From Cavenderia fasciculata (Eukaryota > Evosea > Eumycetozoa > Acytosteliales > Cavenderiaceae): a stretch of DNA of 64,000 nt. Positions 49,301-61,100 of this stretch are shown here, one piece after another. The position numbers and the translations under genes are program-made. The stretch covers positions 2,108,001 through 2,172,000 of the forward strand of contig NW_004457735.1 of the NCBI RefSeq assembly GCF_000203815.1, written 5' to 3'. Each line of letters begins with the position of its first letter. Position 1 is the first letter of the stretch. The notes under the pieces were generated by a model. It ran no database searches. It had not been told where the DNA came from and saw nothing but the letters and a program-made list of their open reading frames with translations.

Positions 49301-51273
49301 TTGATGAAGAAGCCATCGACCAAGAACAAATCGTTCAAGACGAAGAAATTGAGGACCAACTTCAAGATGAAATCGTTGACCAAGAAGAAGAATTGGTTGA
49401 TGAAGAAGAGCTCGTTGAACAAGAAGTTGCCGATGATGAGGAACTCGTTGACGATGAAGAACAATTGGTTGATGAAGAAGCCATAGATCAAGAAGAATTT
49501 GTTCAAGATGGCGAAGAAATGGAAGACGACGACCAATATGAAATCGTAGACGGAGAAGAAGAATTGGTTGATGAAGAAGAGCTCGTTGAAGACGAAGAAG
49601 CCATTGACCAAGAAGTAGTTGCTGATGACGATGAAGACGAAGAATTGGTTGAAGAAGCTGTTGACCAAGAAGTAGTTGCTGATGACGATGAAGAAACTAT
49701 TGACGAAGAAGTAGTTGCTGATGACGATGAAGAAGTCGTAGGTGAATTGGTCAATGAGGAAGAAGAACTCGTTGAAGACGAAGAAATGGCCAATGGTGAT
49801 TTCGATGAATCTGACCAAATTGCCAAGTTATCAGAAGATATTGAACCATACATAGAAGAAGAAATCAAGGTCGAAGTAGATACTTCCAAGCCATCAACTC
49901 CAAAGAAAATCATGGAAGAGATTGACGAATCCGCCGCCTCCATGTCTGCCAAAAAGAGACGCTCCTCTATCAGAAAATCCATCTCTAATCCATTCCAAGC
50001 CGACAGAGGTCAAGACATTATTGCTGCCCCTGTACAAATCTCTACTCCAAAGAGAGCTTCCATCCTTCCAGACACCACTGTCTCGTCTCCAGAATCCGAA
50101 GAGGAAAAGATCGAACAAGTAGAGGAGGAGGAGGAGGTTGTAGTTGAAGAACCAGAAGAACTCCCACCTTTGACCAAGAGAGGAAGACGTTCAACCAAAA
50201 AGTTACCTGAACCAAAGGTTGAAGAGGAAGAGGTAAAGGAAGAGATCAAGCCAACAAAGCGTTCATCCAAAAAGGAACAAAAGAAAGAGGAAGAACAAGA
50301 AGAGGAAGAAGAGGTGGTTGAGGTCAAACCAACCAAATCCAAACGCTCATCTAAAAAGGTTAAAGAAGAAGAAGAAGAAGAAGCAGAGGTCAAACCAAAG
50401 GCCAGACGCTCATCCAAAAAGGTGGAGAAAGTTGAAGAAAAGGAGGAGGAAGAAGTGGAAGAGATCAAGCCAACAAGATCAACAAGAGGAAGACGTTCAA
50501 CCAAAAAGGTGGAGGAAGAACCAGAGGAAGAGGTGGTTGAGGTCAAACCAACCAAATCCAAATCATCTAAACGTTCATCCAAAAAGGTGGAGGAAGAACC
50601 AGAGGAAGAGGTAGTTGAACAAGTCAAGCCCAAGAGAGGCAGACCTTCAACTAAAAAGGTGGTGGTAGTGGAAGAACCAGAGGAAGAAGAGGAACAAGAA
50701 GAGGAAGAGATTAAACCAACCAAATCAAAGCGTTCCTCATCCAAAAAGGTGGTCGAAGAGAAAAAGTCCACTGCCAAGAAGAGATCCAAGAAGGAATCGG
50801 ACGAGGAAGAAGAGGAACAAGAAGAAGAAACTCAAGTTAAATCCTCAAGAAAGAGAACAAAGAAGGAGGAAGAGACCCCACCACCAACCAAGAAATCTAC
50901 AAAGAGATCCTCAAAGCAACAAGAAGAAGAGGTCGAAGAGGAGGAAGAAGAAGTCACTGAAAAGAAGAGAAAGAGTGACAAGGATGCCAAGAACAAGAGA
51001 GGCATTAAAAAATCAAAAAAGGAACAAGAGGATGAAGAGGAAGAGGAAGAAGAAGAAGTCAAACCAGTCAAAAAGACTTCATCCAGAAGAACCTCCAAGA
51101 AAGTTGTCCAAGAATCTGATCAAGAGGAAGAAGAGGAACAAGTTAAGCCAAAGTCCTCAAGAGGTAGAAAACCAAAGAAAGTAGAATCAGATGAAGAGCA
51201 AGAAGAACAAGAGGAAGAGGAAAAACCAAAGACCAGAAGAACATCCTCAAGATCAAAAAAATCAACTAGATAA
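46314..51273 (+). CDS. FHA-domain, Ki-67-like giant charged chromatin protein
   Basis: Exons 46314-46390, 46473-46554, 46639-46824, 46918-51273; 1566 aa. Residues about 15-100 are an FHA phosphothreonine-binding domain (FEFGRSNSENDVRIY, SSKHTLIEY, INQTMVNGK, LRDGDLVEIIDKKF) whose wording is closest to animal Ki-67. About 320-335 reads GILKTPKPFVEF: a SILK-type ([GS]IL[RK]) motif then VxF, the pair used to dock protein phosphatase 1, which Ki-67 and RepoMan also bind. Dozens of S/T-P sites follow, including KTPVSV repeats (about 650-785). Next are an approximately 320-residue Asp/Glu block and a Lys/Arg/Glu-repeat tail with an AT-hook core (KRGRPSTKK, about 1352). Likely a mitotic chromosome or nucleolar protein; orthology to Ki-67 is inference. 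Confidence 0.8.
48521..48920 (+). repeat. Coding tandem repeat, KTPVSV units within a 198-nt duplicated block
   Basis: Repeated AAGACTCCAGTATCTGT-type units encode KTPVSV. A larger approximately 80-nt block (TTPLTGVKELLKTPKSAT in protein) recurs at 48610 and 48808, a 198-nt (66-codon) period. The near-identical DNA indicates recent internal duplication. Confidence 0.85.
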
Positions 51274-51636
51274 TCCAATCATCTCTAAACAAATGATTTA
51301 GTAATTTTTAATTAATTATATATTTTTAATAAATACACCATTAATTTATTCTATAAATATTTTCCTTTGTTAGGGTTGAGGTTTACAAACCATGGTAGAC
51401 TTCCAATTTGGGTTGAGTCATTATTTTCAAGTTAAAGTAACAACGAGTCTATTACAACAAACTGTCAATCAAACCCCCCCATACAATCGGTAATTTTGGC
51501 TTCACCAAAATAAAACCCTCAGTTTCCATGGTTTGTGTTGATAAGATCTGGTGTATTTGTAAATTGTCAATTCTAGAGAAGCATATTTTGCCAAGGTGGA
51601 ATTCATATTCACCCATCTCATCCATTCGTTTAAACA
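51274..51636. other. Intergenic region
   Basis: A/T-rich 3' flank of the FHA gene, then about 250 bp of more mixed sequence before the BP74-like gene. A 64-codon minus-strand ORF (51452-51646) overlaps the next gene's start and is not credible. Confidence 0.45.
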
Positions 51637-52124
51637 ATGAAAACATTAATTATTATCTCTTCCATTCTTTTATTACTTTGTTTAGTCAGTTGCATCCAAG
51701 GAGAGGTATGTCAAACAAAATATTGACCAATACAATAACAAATGTTTATCTTATTTTATCTTTTTAGGAAGCATATTTTTCATTCAAAACCCAGGGCTCT
51801 ATCCATGATTTTGTATTCAAGCTGACAGATCCCAAATTGATTAACCATGCTAGAAAATTGATTAGTGGACAAATCGACTCTCAACCTCATATCATGGGAA
51901 AGATCAAAAAGCTATCCAAACCATACAATCCACATTATGAATTCCACATGGATCCAGATCAAATTTCTTTCTTTGACTTTGCAATCGAAGTATGTGACGC
52001 TTCTCTCCCCTATCTTGAGGATAATTTGAAAGACGCTTGTGGGGCATTCCTCCCAGGATGCATGTTTTGTCCATGGAGTTCTCAACTTGTCGAAGAAGTT
52101 CATCCAAAGGTTGACAAAAAATAA
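51637..52124 (+). CDS. Secreted BP74-N-domain protein
   Basis: Exons 51637-51705 and 51768-52124; 141 aa. A signal peptide (MKTLIIISSILLLLCLVSC) fills exon 1. Exon 2 is one domain: AYFSFKTQGSIHDFVFKLTD, KLINHARKLISGQ, YNPHYEFHMDPDQISFFDFA, IEVCDASLPYLEDNL, GAFLPGCMFCPWSSQLVEEV. I recognise this as the N-terminal domain of the Dictyostelium calmodulin-binding protein BP74 family, which is also found in small secreted proteins. Role unclear; beta-rich and possibly metal-binding. The intron falls exactly between signal and domain. Confidence 0.8.
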
Positions 52125-52216
52125 AAAATATAAATATTAATTTAAAAAAAAACATATTAGTATTAAAAATCGATTTATTATCATCATTTTATATTTATTC
52201 ATTTATTGGGATAGTT

Positions 52217-52980
52217 ATGGAGTTTATAAATACTAATAATAATACAAATAATCAGATCATTGATGATGAAACAAAACGAATAGGAGTATTAAATGAAATA
52301 TTCCAAAGTGAAGAAACATATTGTGCATCTCTTGATCGATTGATTAACGTATGATCTATAGATCAACAACAACAACTAGAAAGATAGGGAGGGATGGATG
52401 TTAACATTTAATTGATATTCTTTGTTTTATCTAGAATTACTTGGAACCTGCAATCAATGAAAACATAGTAAAGAAGGAAGACATATGGATTCTATTTAGC
52501 AACAGCTTGGCGATAAGAGAGCAAAGTAAAAGATTCGTTACTGCTATGCGACTTGAAATAGAGAGGGGATCTTTAAACTATGCTCAATCTTTTATGGATA
52601 CAATATCATATCCTCCCTACCTTGTCTACGTTGTAGACTATCAACAATCTCTACAAAGACTGGAGAAACTAAAGACACAGTCCACAACGTTTAAAGAGTT
52701 CCTACAAAGACGAAAGAATGTGGCTATACAACAAGGTGAAGCATTTGCTTTGGATCTAGAGTCATACTTGATTATGCCAGTTAGTCGATACCCTCGATAC
52801 CTCCTTTTAATCAATGACCTTCTTCGATACTCTCCTCTTCCTCATCCTCACCATCAACACATTAAACAAGCATCGGATCAAATTAAATATGATTTAAAAG
52901 TAATGAATGACCAATTAAAAGAAATGACTGATGATAACAAGTTAACGTCCAACAGTCAAAACAATTGTACTATAATGTAA
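52217..52980 (+). CDS. Minimal RhoGEF (DH domain) with C-terminal CaaX box
   Basis: Exons 52217-52348 and 52435-52980; 225 aa. The entire protein is a Dbl-homology domain: CR1 (VLNEIFQSEETYCASLDRLI), the central helices (NSLAIREQSKRF, VVDYQQSLQRLEKL) and CR3 (YLIMPVSRYPRYLLLINDLL). Such domains load GTP onto Rho/Rac GTPases. The PH domain that normally follows is absent. Instead the protein ends SQNNCTIM, a CaaX-type prenylation motif (Met favours farnesylation), which would replace PH-driven membrane targeting. Start chosen at the first ATG. Confidence 0.88.
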
Positions 52981-53067
52981 ACAAACAAATGATATATATA
53001 TATATAAATTAAACCTATTTTTATTCGACCAACAACAACCAATATATGATGATGATAGTTGGATTGG

Positions 53068-54829
53068 TCAGAGTGACAGATTATTAAAACATAATAAATC
53101 TACTTGTTCACAATGATATAGGTTGGATAGATGATAAATTTGGTTATACACTGCAGGAGATATATGCTTGATCGTTTTCTCTGCCATCCTTGTTATAGAT
53201 TGTTTAATATGTTTACAAATAATACTATTTTCAAATCCTAGAATAGTATTTCTATCCAATTGCAATGGTTGTTGGTGTTGATGTTTTACGGGTTGAGGAA
53301 ATTGATTTAAATGTTTAACTAGAAATCTTTGTCTATTTAAAATGGATTCCCATGTACCAAGAATGGATTGAATGATTTCCTTGTCCCCAACGCGATCTGG
53401 ATGCAATAATCTATCCATGACAAAATCTGAAATAAATAATAGTAGTTTGGGATAATTGGTAATAATGTAAAAGTGTTGATCTCCATTGATTAATTTGGTC
53501 ATAAAATACAGTTGTAAAATGATTAATTGTCTTGTTGTATAATCAATCAAAAGGTTGGGATTTGAGGCATTTGAAATGATCATTTTATCAAAGGTTGGTA
53601 AAAGTTGATCTAGAAATTGGTAATCTAACCGATCGATATTAATTAACATGTCTACATGTTTTGAGTTACTTTCCATCATTATACCCAAACTTTCAAAACA
53701 TCTTAAAAGTATTGATTGATTCTCCAAACCAATATTATTATTATTATTATTATAATTATTATTATTTACATCGGTCATTTTTTGCAAAGAAGAATGTCTC
53801 ATTGCAGTATTAATAATTGCTTTGATTATTAAAATGGTTTGAATTTCACTATTACTATTATTATTATTATTATTAATTTCTATTTGATTATTATTCATTT
53901 TCCAAATTGATATGAATAAATCCAATGTTTCCAAATCTAACAACATTGTACATTGTTTACAAAGTAGTTGGAATATGTTGTTTTCATTGGCCAATAATAC
54001 AGTACTAATTGATTGTGAAAGTTGATGAATACCATTGTGATTGTACAGTGTCGTCAATGAATGATAGTGTTTTAATAGTCTGGCCAATGATCTTTTGGAC
54101 TCTGTTCGAACACCCAAATGCTGACTCGACAAGAACCCCTTGACCACTCTTATGACATTGATGAAATGTGCTCCATTGCTTCCACCTTGTCGATAATAAT
54201 ATTCTTCTATATTGTACAATGTTGAAATAAATTTTAGACTACAAGATGTTACATGTGGAGGAGAAGGAGAAGGAGAAGAAGGAGAAGATCCACCACCACC
54301 ACCACTACCAACCTCTTCTTGTACCATTCGATTTAATAAATAATCAATCACTTTGGTGACATGATACGATCCTCCAGACTCTCCAATCACCAACAAACAA
54401 TCGATCACTTGACTTGTGAATCTCTGTTGGTGTGTCTTTGAATCGATTTCCAATAGATATTGTAGTGTTTGAATGATCTTGCAATTGACCAATTCACTGC
54501 ATGCAGAACTTGATATATGTGATATAGCACAAAGACAATTCAAAGCAACTTGAAATGAATAAGTTGCTCCTCCTTCACCACCACCCAAGTTGATCAATTG
54601 GTCAACTTCCTCCACCAAATAGTAATTCAAAACTTGTACCAAATAATCAATATACCTATCAGCCACCAAATCATTGATCGATGAATTCCTCTCTGTTTAA
54701 CAAAATGTTAATCAACATCTACTCTTTATTTATAGTTTATATTTATCTACCTCTCTTACCTTTTGTTTTAATGATTGATTCTATTCTGTTGAGTTTACCA
54801 ACATCTATATAAAATGTTGATGCTATCAT
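53068..54829 (-). CDS. Helical-repeat-like (armadillo-type?) protein, unknown function
   Basis: Exons (minus) 54760-54829 and 53068-54692; 564 aa. Mostly amphipathic helices with armadillo/HEAT-like spacing in the first half (YSFQVALNCLCAISHISSSA, QVIDCLLVIGESGGS, SLKFISTLYNIEEYY). Asn runs fall in the middle and there are Gly/Ser/Pro linkers at about 145-160. No catalytic motif and no signal peptide. The GAG codon at the splice is split 1/2 and keeps frame. A scaffold role is a guess; no family is recognised with confidence. Confidence 0.7.
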
Positions 54830-55426
54830 CGTGATAGTAGGTTATTTTGTTGTTGTTGTTGTGTCCACCTGTAGTCGTAGTAGTAGTTGTGAATATTTAA
54901 GAGTTGATGAATACAACCAATGTGAAAGGAGGAAGACTAAAGAGAGAAAGAGAGAGATAAATTATTATATATGTATATATGTCATACTACTTATTTGTTG
55001 GCAAAATAAAAAGAGTAGACAAACAAACAAACAAACAAACAAACCCAAACCAATAACGTCAGTTTTGATGACGATTTAAAGATTTAAAATTTCAAGTGAC
55101 AAATGAACAAACTTGTTTAATACTAGTATATTATAAAATGTAACATTAAATAAGAATAATTTAAATAATAAACCAGTTAACTATTCATTAATTTTAGTAT
55201 TAGTATAACCTTAACTAACTTTAGTTCTTACTTTAAGATCCCCACCCAGATATTTTGCCCCATCTCAATTCCACACTTTTTCAAAACGCGTGTGTATAGA
55301 GATCGAGATCCCCTCCTCACGACTGTCATTTTTTTTCTTCTTGTTTAGCGATCAAGATCAAAGACTAAAGACTTGTCCTTGACGTCCGTTGTATTGTATT
55401 GAAAACTACTGTACTACTATTAAAAA

Positions 55427-55457
<31 letters not shown>

Positions 55458-56076
55458 TGTACTTTATTATCACTTTAGCTATATAAGAAAAGAAAGATAG
55501 AAAAGAAGTAGAAGAAGAAGAGGAAGTTCAAAAAAAAAAAAAAAGGTAATATTATATTGAATCGATCTTCACCAACACACTATCACACACCCTAGGTGAA
55601 AATACACCACCACCCCCCAACATGTTGAATGCCCCACCAGTCATATGGAAGATGGGGGGTAGAGGTGTCAGATGATCAGCAATACAAAATTTTTATTTTA
55701 TCTATCTAGTGGTAGTAGTAACTCGAATTATCATTAAATAATCGAGTGTGCACTACTCGTATAGATTTATAAATAAATAAATAAATGAGGAGGAAGAGGA
55801 GTGGTAATAGGGAAGAGGAGTGAGTAAGTTCTTTTTCTTCTCTTCTCATCATCATACAAAATAATAGATAATATTATTTTTGATAAACAACATATAGATA
55901 GAGAGAGAGATATACTTTCTCTGTCTCTTGTGTCATATCATATATAGTCAACAACAACAACAACAACAACAACAGGTTTAATTGTTTGTTTCATTTTGAT
56001 TGATATTTAAGAAGAGAAGAAGCGTCAGCCAAGTTAATTAGTACCATCATTTCCAATCATTATTATTAACATCACC

Positions 56077-56111
<35 letters not shown>

Positions 56112-56318
56112 CATAATAATAATAATAATTATAATCTAACTATCTAAAGAATCGAAAAAGAATTAGTAATACTCATTCATCTATCCAATCCTTTTAAAAT
56201 TATTAAATAATTTATAGAACTTATCGTAGAAAGAATTGTAAAATAATAGAATTAGAATAGGAATAATAATAATAAGAATAATTAAATAATTAAATAATAG
56301 TAGTAGTGGAAATTGACA
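54830..56318. other. 1.5-kb divergent intergenic region
   Basis: Promoter space for the minus-strand helical protein and the plus-strand CS-SH3 gene. Contains a CAAA run (55020-55045), an AT tract (about 55427-55452), CAACAA repeats (about 55945-55975) and an AAT microsatellite (about 56077-56107). The 82-codon ORF at 54831 is not credible. Around 55230-55330 it is G+C-richer, without recognisable content. Confidence 0.5.
55427..55452 (+). repeat. AT dinucleotide tract
   Basis: About 13 AT units in the long divergent spacer before the CS-SH3 gene. Confidence 0.75.
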
Positions 56319-57369
56319 ATGTCAGTACCTTTGTATACATGGCATCAGAATAATAGTACGGTGGTCATAAAGTTTGACGTACCAGCCGCCGTCACTAAAC
56401 AAGATATTTTGTCAGAGATCACGGGATCGTCGATTAAGTTTGGGGTCAAAGGGTTTGCCCCGCACTTGGATGGTCAATTGGCAAATGCAATCAAGGGATC
56501 GAGATGGACACTCAAAGAGGACGTAGGTCAGATACAGATATTGTTGGACAAATCGACACAGTCGATACCATGGAACAACCTTATCACCTCCTTTTCCTCT
56601 TCGTCTCCCTTTGTGTCGCGCGCTCGTGTCATGTATGAATACAGCGCAACCAATGAAGAAGAACTGTCATTATTGCCATACGAGGTGATTGGTATTTTCG
56701 CAAGCGACGATAGTGGGTGGCTCGAGGGTGAGAGACTAGGCGTCAAGGGTGCAATCCCCTCCAATTTTGTTGAAATCTTTCAAAATGATTATCAACCTTT
56801 AGAAGGTACGATTAATTTGTTTAAAAAAAACATATATCTATATTTCCTCTTTGTTCTGTATATATCTCTTTTATCTCTATCTCTGTCTCTCTCTCTTTGC
56901 GACATTACTTTAAAATCAAACCAACAAAGGGCCGCAAACCTTACCTCTGGATTAAAACAAAAAAAAAAAAAAACAAAAAAGTGGACATCACCATCACTTG
57001 GTTGTTCACATAAATATCTGATAAAAGCACAACAACTTCAAGAAAAAGAATATACACTCTAGCAACCCAACTACCACATCTATCGATCTATTCTCTATTT
57101 TTCACACTCCAGTGTTATTCAGTGTTTTAATCGACCACATCTAAAGAGTTATATTTATAAGTACTAATCTAACCTCCTCCTTTTGTACTTTTACTCTTTA
57201 ATTTAGATGTTGAAGCATCAGCAGAGTTTGCAAAGACAGAAGACAATAAACCAGGTAAGAATAATAATGAATCTATAAAACATCATCATCATCATCATCA
57301 TCATTGTTATAGTTTAGAATTTTAACAGTAGCAGCAGACAATGACAACAGAATAGAAAAGAACGATTGA
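56319..57369 (+). CDS. CS (p23/NudC-like) domain fused to SH3 domain
   Basis: Exons 56319-56805, 57207-57254, 57329-57369; 191 aa. Residues about 1-92 form a CS domain of the NudC/p23/Sgt1 type (PLYTWHQNNSTVVIKFDVP, GSRWTLKEDVGQIQILLDKS, PWNNLI), which usually binds Hsp90 or acts as a co-chaperone. Residues about 101-158 are an SH3 domain (ARVMYEYSATNEEELSLLPY, DDSGWLEGERLGVKGAIPSN, FVEIF) binding proline-rich ligands. The short tail is acidic. The tail exons are small; their GT/AG sites and frame are consistent but less certain than exon 1. The next gene downstream also carries an SH3 domain and long Pro-rich regions, the sort of ligand this SH3 could bind. Confidence 0.85.
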
Positions 57370-58127
57370 TCAATCAATACCTGGTTATTGGTTGGCAAGG
57401 GAAAAGAGAAGGGGAGTGGTGACAGTGTTTGGTTGGAATAATATTCACACACATATTATTACCCCTTTCTGTGATATCCCCCCCTCCTTTACCTGACCAC
57501 CAATCCATATGGATATCTACCGCAGTTAAACAGCAATAGGGATTGATGATAAGCAATCAACCACAAACTTGGTCAATCATCCAATCGATTTGTATCATCA
57601 TTAAAAAAGTTAACGCGCACGTTCATATATAGAGTTGTGATCGAATCGAAAAGACAAGGATAGAAACAGAACAAGGTGACAAATGGGTTTTGATAAAAGA
57701 GAGAAGTAATCGCTTTTAAATATGCTCATATTACTCTCATCATCATCAAACAAAACATACAACCTTGCACCATCAACCATAACCATCAATATAAGATTCA
57801 GTAATCCTCCTCCTCCTCCTCCATCCAGTTCTCACTCTCTTACTCTCTCTCTTTGATTGTTTCTGCAATTTATTGTTATTCAATCAAATCAAATCAAATC
57901 AAAACATCACATTGTACAATAACTTGAGTACTAGCTACTATAGTGTTTATATATTTATATTGTCGCTAGTGTCATACTCTGTCACCACTCATATACAATC
58001 TGACGGTTTCGATCGACTGTATTGTGAACATCATCATCATCTTTATCACGCTCTCTTCCTCATCATCATCATCATCACAACATTGTATCTGTTATATATA
58101 GTGTAGACAAGTGTCGCATTTTAAACC
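57370..58127. other. Intergenic region
   Basis: A CAT microsatellite lies within the preceding gene's last intron (57284-57303). This spacer holds CT/ATC-rich runs and AAATC repeats (about 57885-57902), with no supported gene. Confidence 0.5.
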
Positions 58128-61100
58128 ATGGCAACCAAAATTTTAAACCTTTTTACTAACAAATCCTCTTCTTCTCCAAACAAAAACAATTCTTCAAATA
58201 ATACACCTACTAAAACCAACAACAATTCAAATACACCTTCTTCTCCTTCATCTCCAATTCCATCTGAAAATACAACAACTATTATCGAATCAAATCCTCC
58301 AAACTCTGAAACTATAACTATTGTTGAAAACATTGATGTTGTTGAACCACAACCTCCACCTCCTCTTGCTACACCTAAAACAGGAATAAGAAAACCAGGA
58401 GGATTAAATTTTATGGTTGATGAATTAAAAGGAAAGTTATCAAATAGAAAAACAACATCATTCTCACCAAAAGAAGTAGAGACTGCATTATCATCACCAT
58501 CGGGAACACAAGAAGAGCCAATTAAATCCACATCCTTGTCATCTTCATCATCATCTTCGGTTCCACCTCCACAACCATCATCATTTGTAACTGCAAAGAT
58601 ATCAAGCAAACCAGCACCAGCTGCTAGAAATCCACTAAATCGTAGTCAATCGCAATCAACTTCACAAGATACTCCATTATCATATAATCCATTCCAACCT
58701 TTACAACCTAAACAAACTCCACCTCCTCCAACTCCAGTTGAAAGACAACAACAACAACAAGCTCAGCAACAACAACAACAACAACCACCTCAACCACAAC
58801 CACCTCAACAACAATCGCAACCTCAACCACCATCACAAACATCATCTTTAAATTCATCTTCAAATTCAATTCAAAAAGAAATGTCACCAAATCCAAAAGG
58901 AAAAGATCAAAATGCCAGTGGTGAGGGTGCAGGAAGTAGAATTACATCATTGTTTAAGAAACCACTCAAAAAGATTACTGCCATTACAGGATTGACTCAA
59001 GGATCAGATAGTCACGACAAACATGCTGGCAAGCCAAGAGCACAAGTACTCTATGACTTTGATACCGATCAACAAGGAGAGTTGGCACTAAAGACTGGTG
59101 AAATCATTGTCATCAACCAAAAAGATCCATCTGGATGGTGGCAAGGAACCAATCCAAATACTGGAGCACAAGGTTGGTTTTCAAATACTTTTGTTGAGGA
59201 ATTACCTCAATCATCTACCTCTTCTACAATGTCTCCATCAAAGGAATCATCAAAAGACAACAAATCATCATCTAAACCATCAGCTCCACCTCCATCGTCA
59301 TCATCAGGACCACAATATGGAACTGTAGAATTAAAGTTACAAGCAATTAAACCAGAAACTCCAAAACTTGAACACAAGAGAAAACCTGGTGCTGCTCGTG
59401 GTAGAAAGTTGCCATCACGTGCTCGTGCTTCTTATTTGTTGGATCCAAACGAACGTGCTGAAAGAGACAAGTTGCGTGCTGGTTTCTACTCTGTATCTCC
59501 TCTTAGAAAGGAAGATTTCCCAGATGAAGATGATGACTCTTATGAAGATAGCAGCAGCAATGGTGGAAGCAGTTTGAATACAAGTGTTGGCAATAGCTCA
59601 CCTACATTGACAGGATCTCGTTCATTTATTACTTCTAGTGCAGGTAATACAATCGAACAAGAAGAGGAAGTGGCAGTTGTATCTTCTACTCCCACACCAA
59701 CTAGTCCTCCAATAGCAGCAGCAGATAAACCCAAACCACCTCCACCAAAACGTAATATTGCACCACTTCAACTCTCTTCCGACAATGTACCACCAGAAAC
59801 CCAAACCACCGAATCAACTGAAAATAGCAACAACACATCAACTACTAGCCCCTTGTCATCATCATCGGGTACCATTTCACCTCCACCTCCACAACCTGCA
59901 AAGGTCATGAAACTCAAACCAAAACCTTCTGCACCACCAAGAAACCCAGAGATGAAATTATCATCCGATACCACTGTAACATCACCAACACCATCATCAC
60001 CTCCTCCACCTCTTGCCAATGTAGAAGAAGAAAAGGAAAAGGAAAAAGAAAAAGAAAAGGAAGTTGTAGCCGAAAAGACATCATCATCGGTAGCTGCTCC
60101 ACCACCACAAAATCAACCAAAACCACCTGCTCCAGGTATGGTTAAATTAAAACCAATGGTAAAGGTGGCTGCCAAACCACCTCCAGCTGCTGCAGGATCT
60201 CAACCACCAACACCAGGAGAACCATCAGATGCACCAAAAAAGATACTAGTTCCATTAAAGAGAACTACTACATTTGATGGAGATAGTATGACACCAAAGA
60301 ATGAAGATAAACCATCTGAACCAATCAAACCACTTTTGAAGCCAGTTGTCAAGCCAAGAGTGGAAGGTGACTCTGGTGGCTCGACTGTTGCAGCTGCACC
60401 AGCTCAAGCTGCATCTGCACCTCCACCAATGAAACCAAAGGTTGCACCAAGAAAGGAACCTTCTTCTCCTCCAACTACCTCTGCTGGTGCATCTGCCTCT
60501 GCTCCAGCACCACAACACAATAGAGTACCATCTTCCTCTTCTTCCAATCCCACAACGCCAGTTACCTCCTCGCCACCCGCTGCATCACCAGTGTCTTCGT
60601 CACCACCACAAAACAGTGCTTCTGGTCCACCACCACCCGCTCTTAAAAAGATCTCTCCAACCGTACCAAGAAGAGCTCTCACAACCTCTTCTGAAGAGCA
60701 AGCCTCTGGAACACCTGCAGACAAGGCACCAACAGGAGGAGAAAAAGAATCAAAAGAATCATTATACAATAGAATTACATCGATTCTACCAGACATTTGC
60801 AAACAAGTTGAATCAATGTCTACACCACTATCAACCTTTCAACACCAACTTCCTCCACTTTCTCAAAGCTTTTTTAGTGCTCGAGCCTATTCTGTTCTAG
60901 GGTCTGACAAGGACTTTTCCTATGGATCTCAAGAGAGACCAAGAATTCCATTGTTCCAATCGGTTTGGCCATTTATATTTACATTGTTGTGCGAGGATTT
61001 GGGAAGTGATGAAATTGACAAGTCGATTGGTAGCAATCTCCCAGAGAATGACACTATCCCATACAATGAAAACAAAAAGGCACACAATCCATTCTGTACT

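Noticed and set aside
48405-50789. Long minus-strand ORFs inside the FHA gene
   Set aside because: They are mirror frames of Glu/Lys/Ser/Pro-rich repeats on the plus strand and have only low-complexity Ser/Phe/Asp content.
47101-51273. Start of the FHA gene at 47101
   Set aside because: Three upstream exons complete an FHA domain in frame, so the ATG at 46314 is the real start.
54831-55079. 82-codon plus-strand ORF overlapping the start of the helical protein gene
   Set aside because: Val/Cys/Lys repeats from microsatellite-like DNA; it begins inside the opposite gene's first exon.
57374-57556. 60-codon minus-strand ORF
   Set aside because: No domain, lies in spacer, no supporting signals.
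58121-58609. Minus-strand 162-codon ORF over the SH3-glutaminase start
   Set aside because: Antisense of Ser/Thr/Pro-rich coding; composition only.
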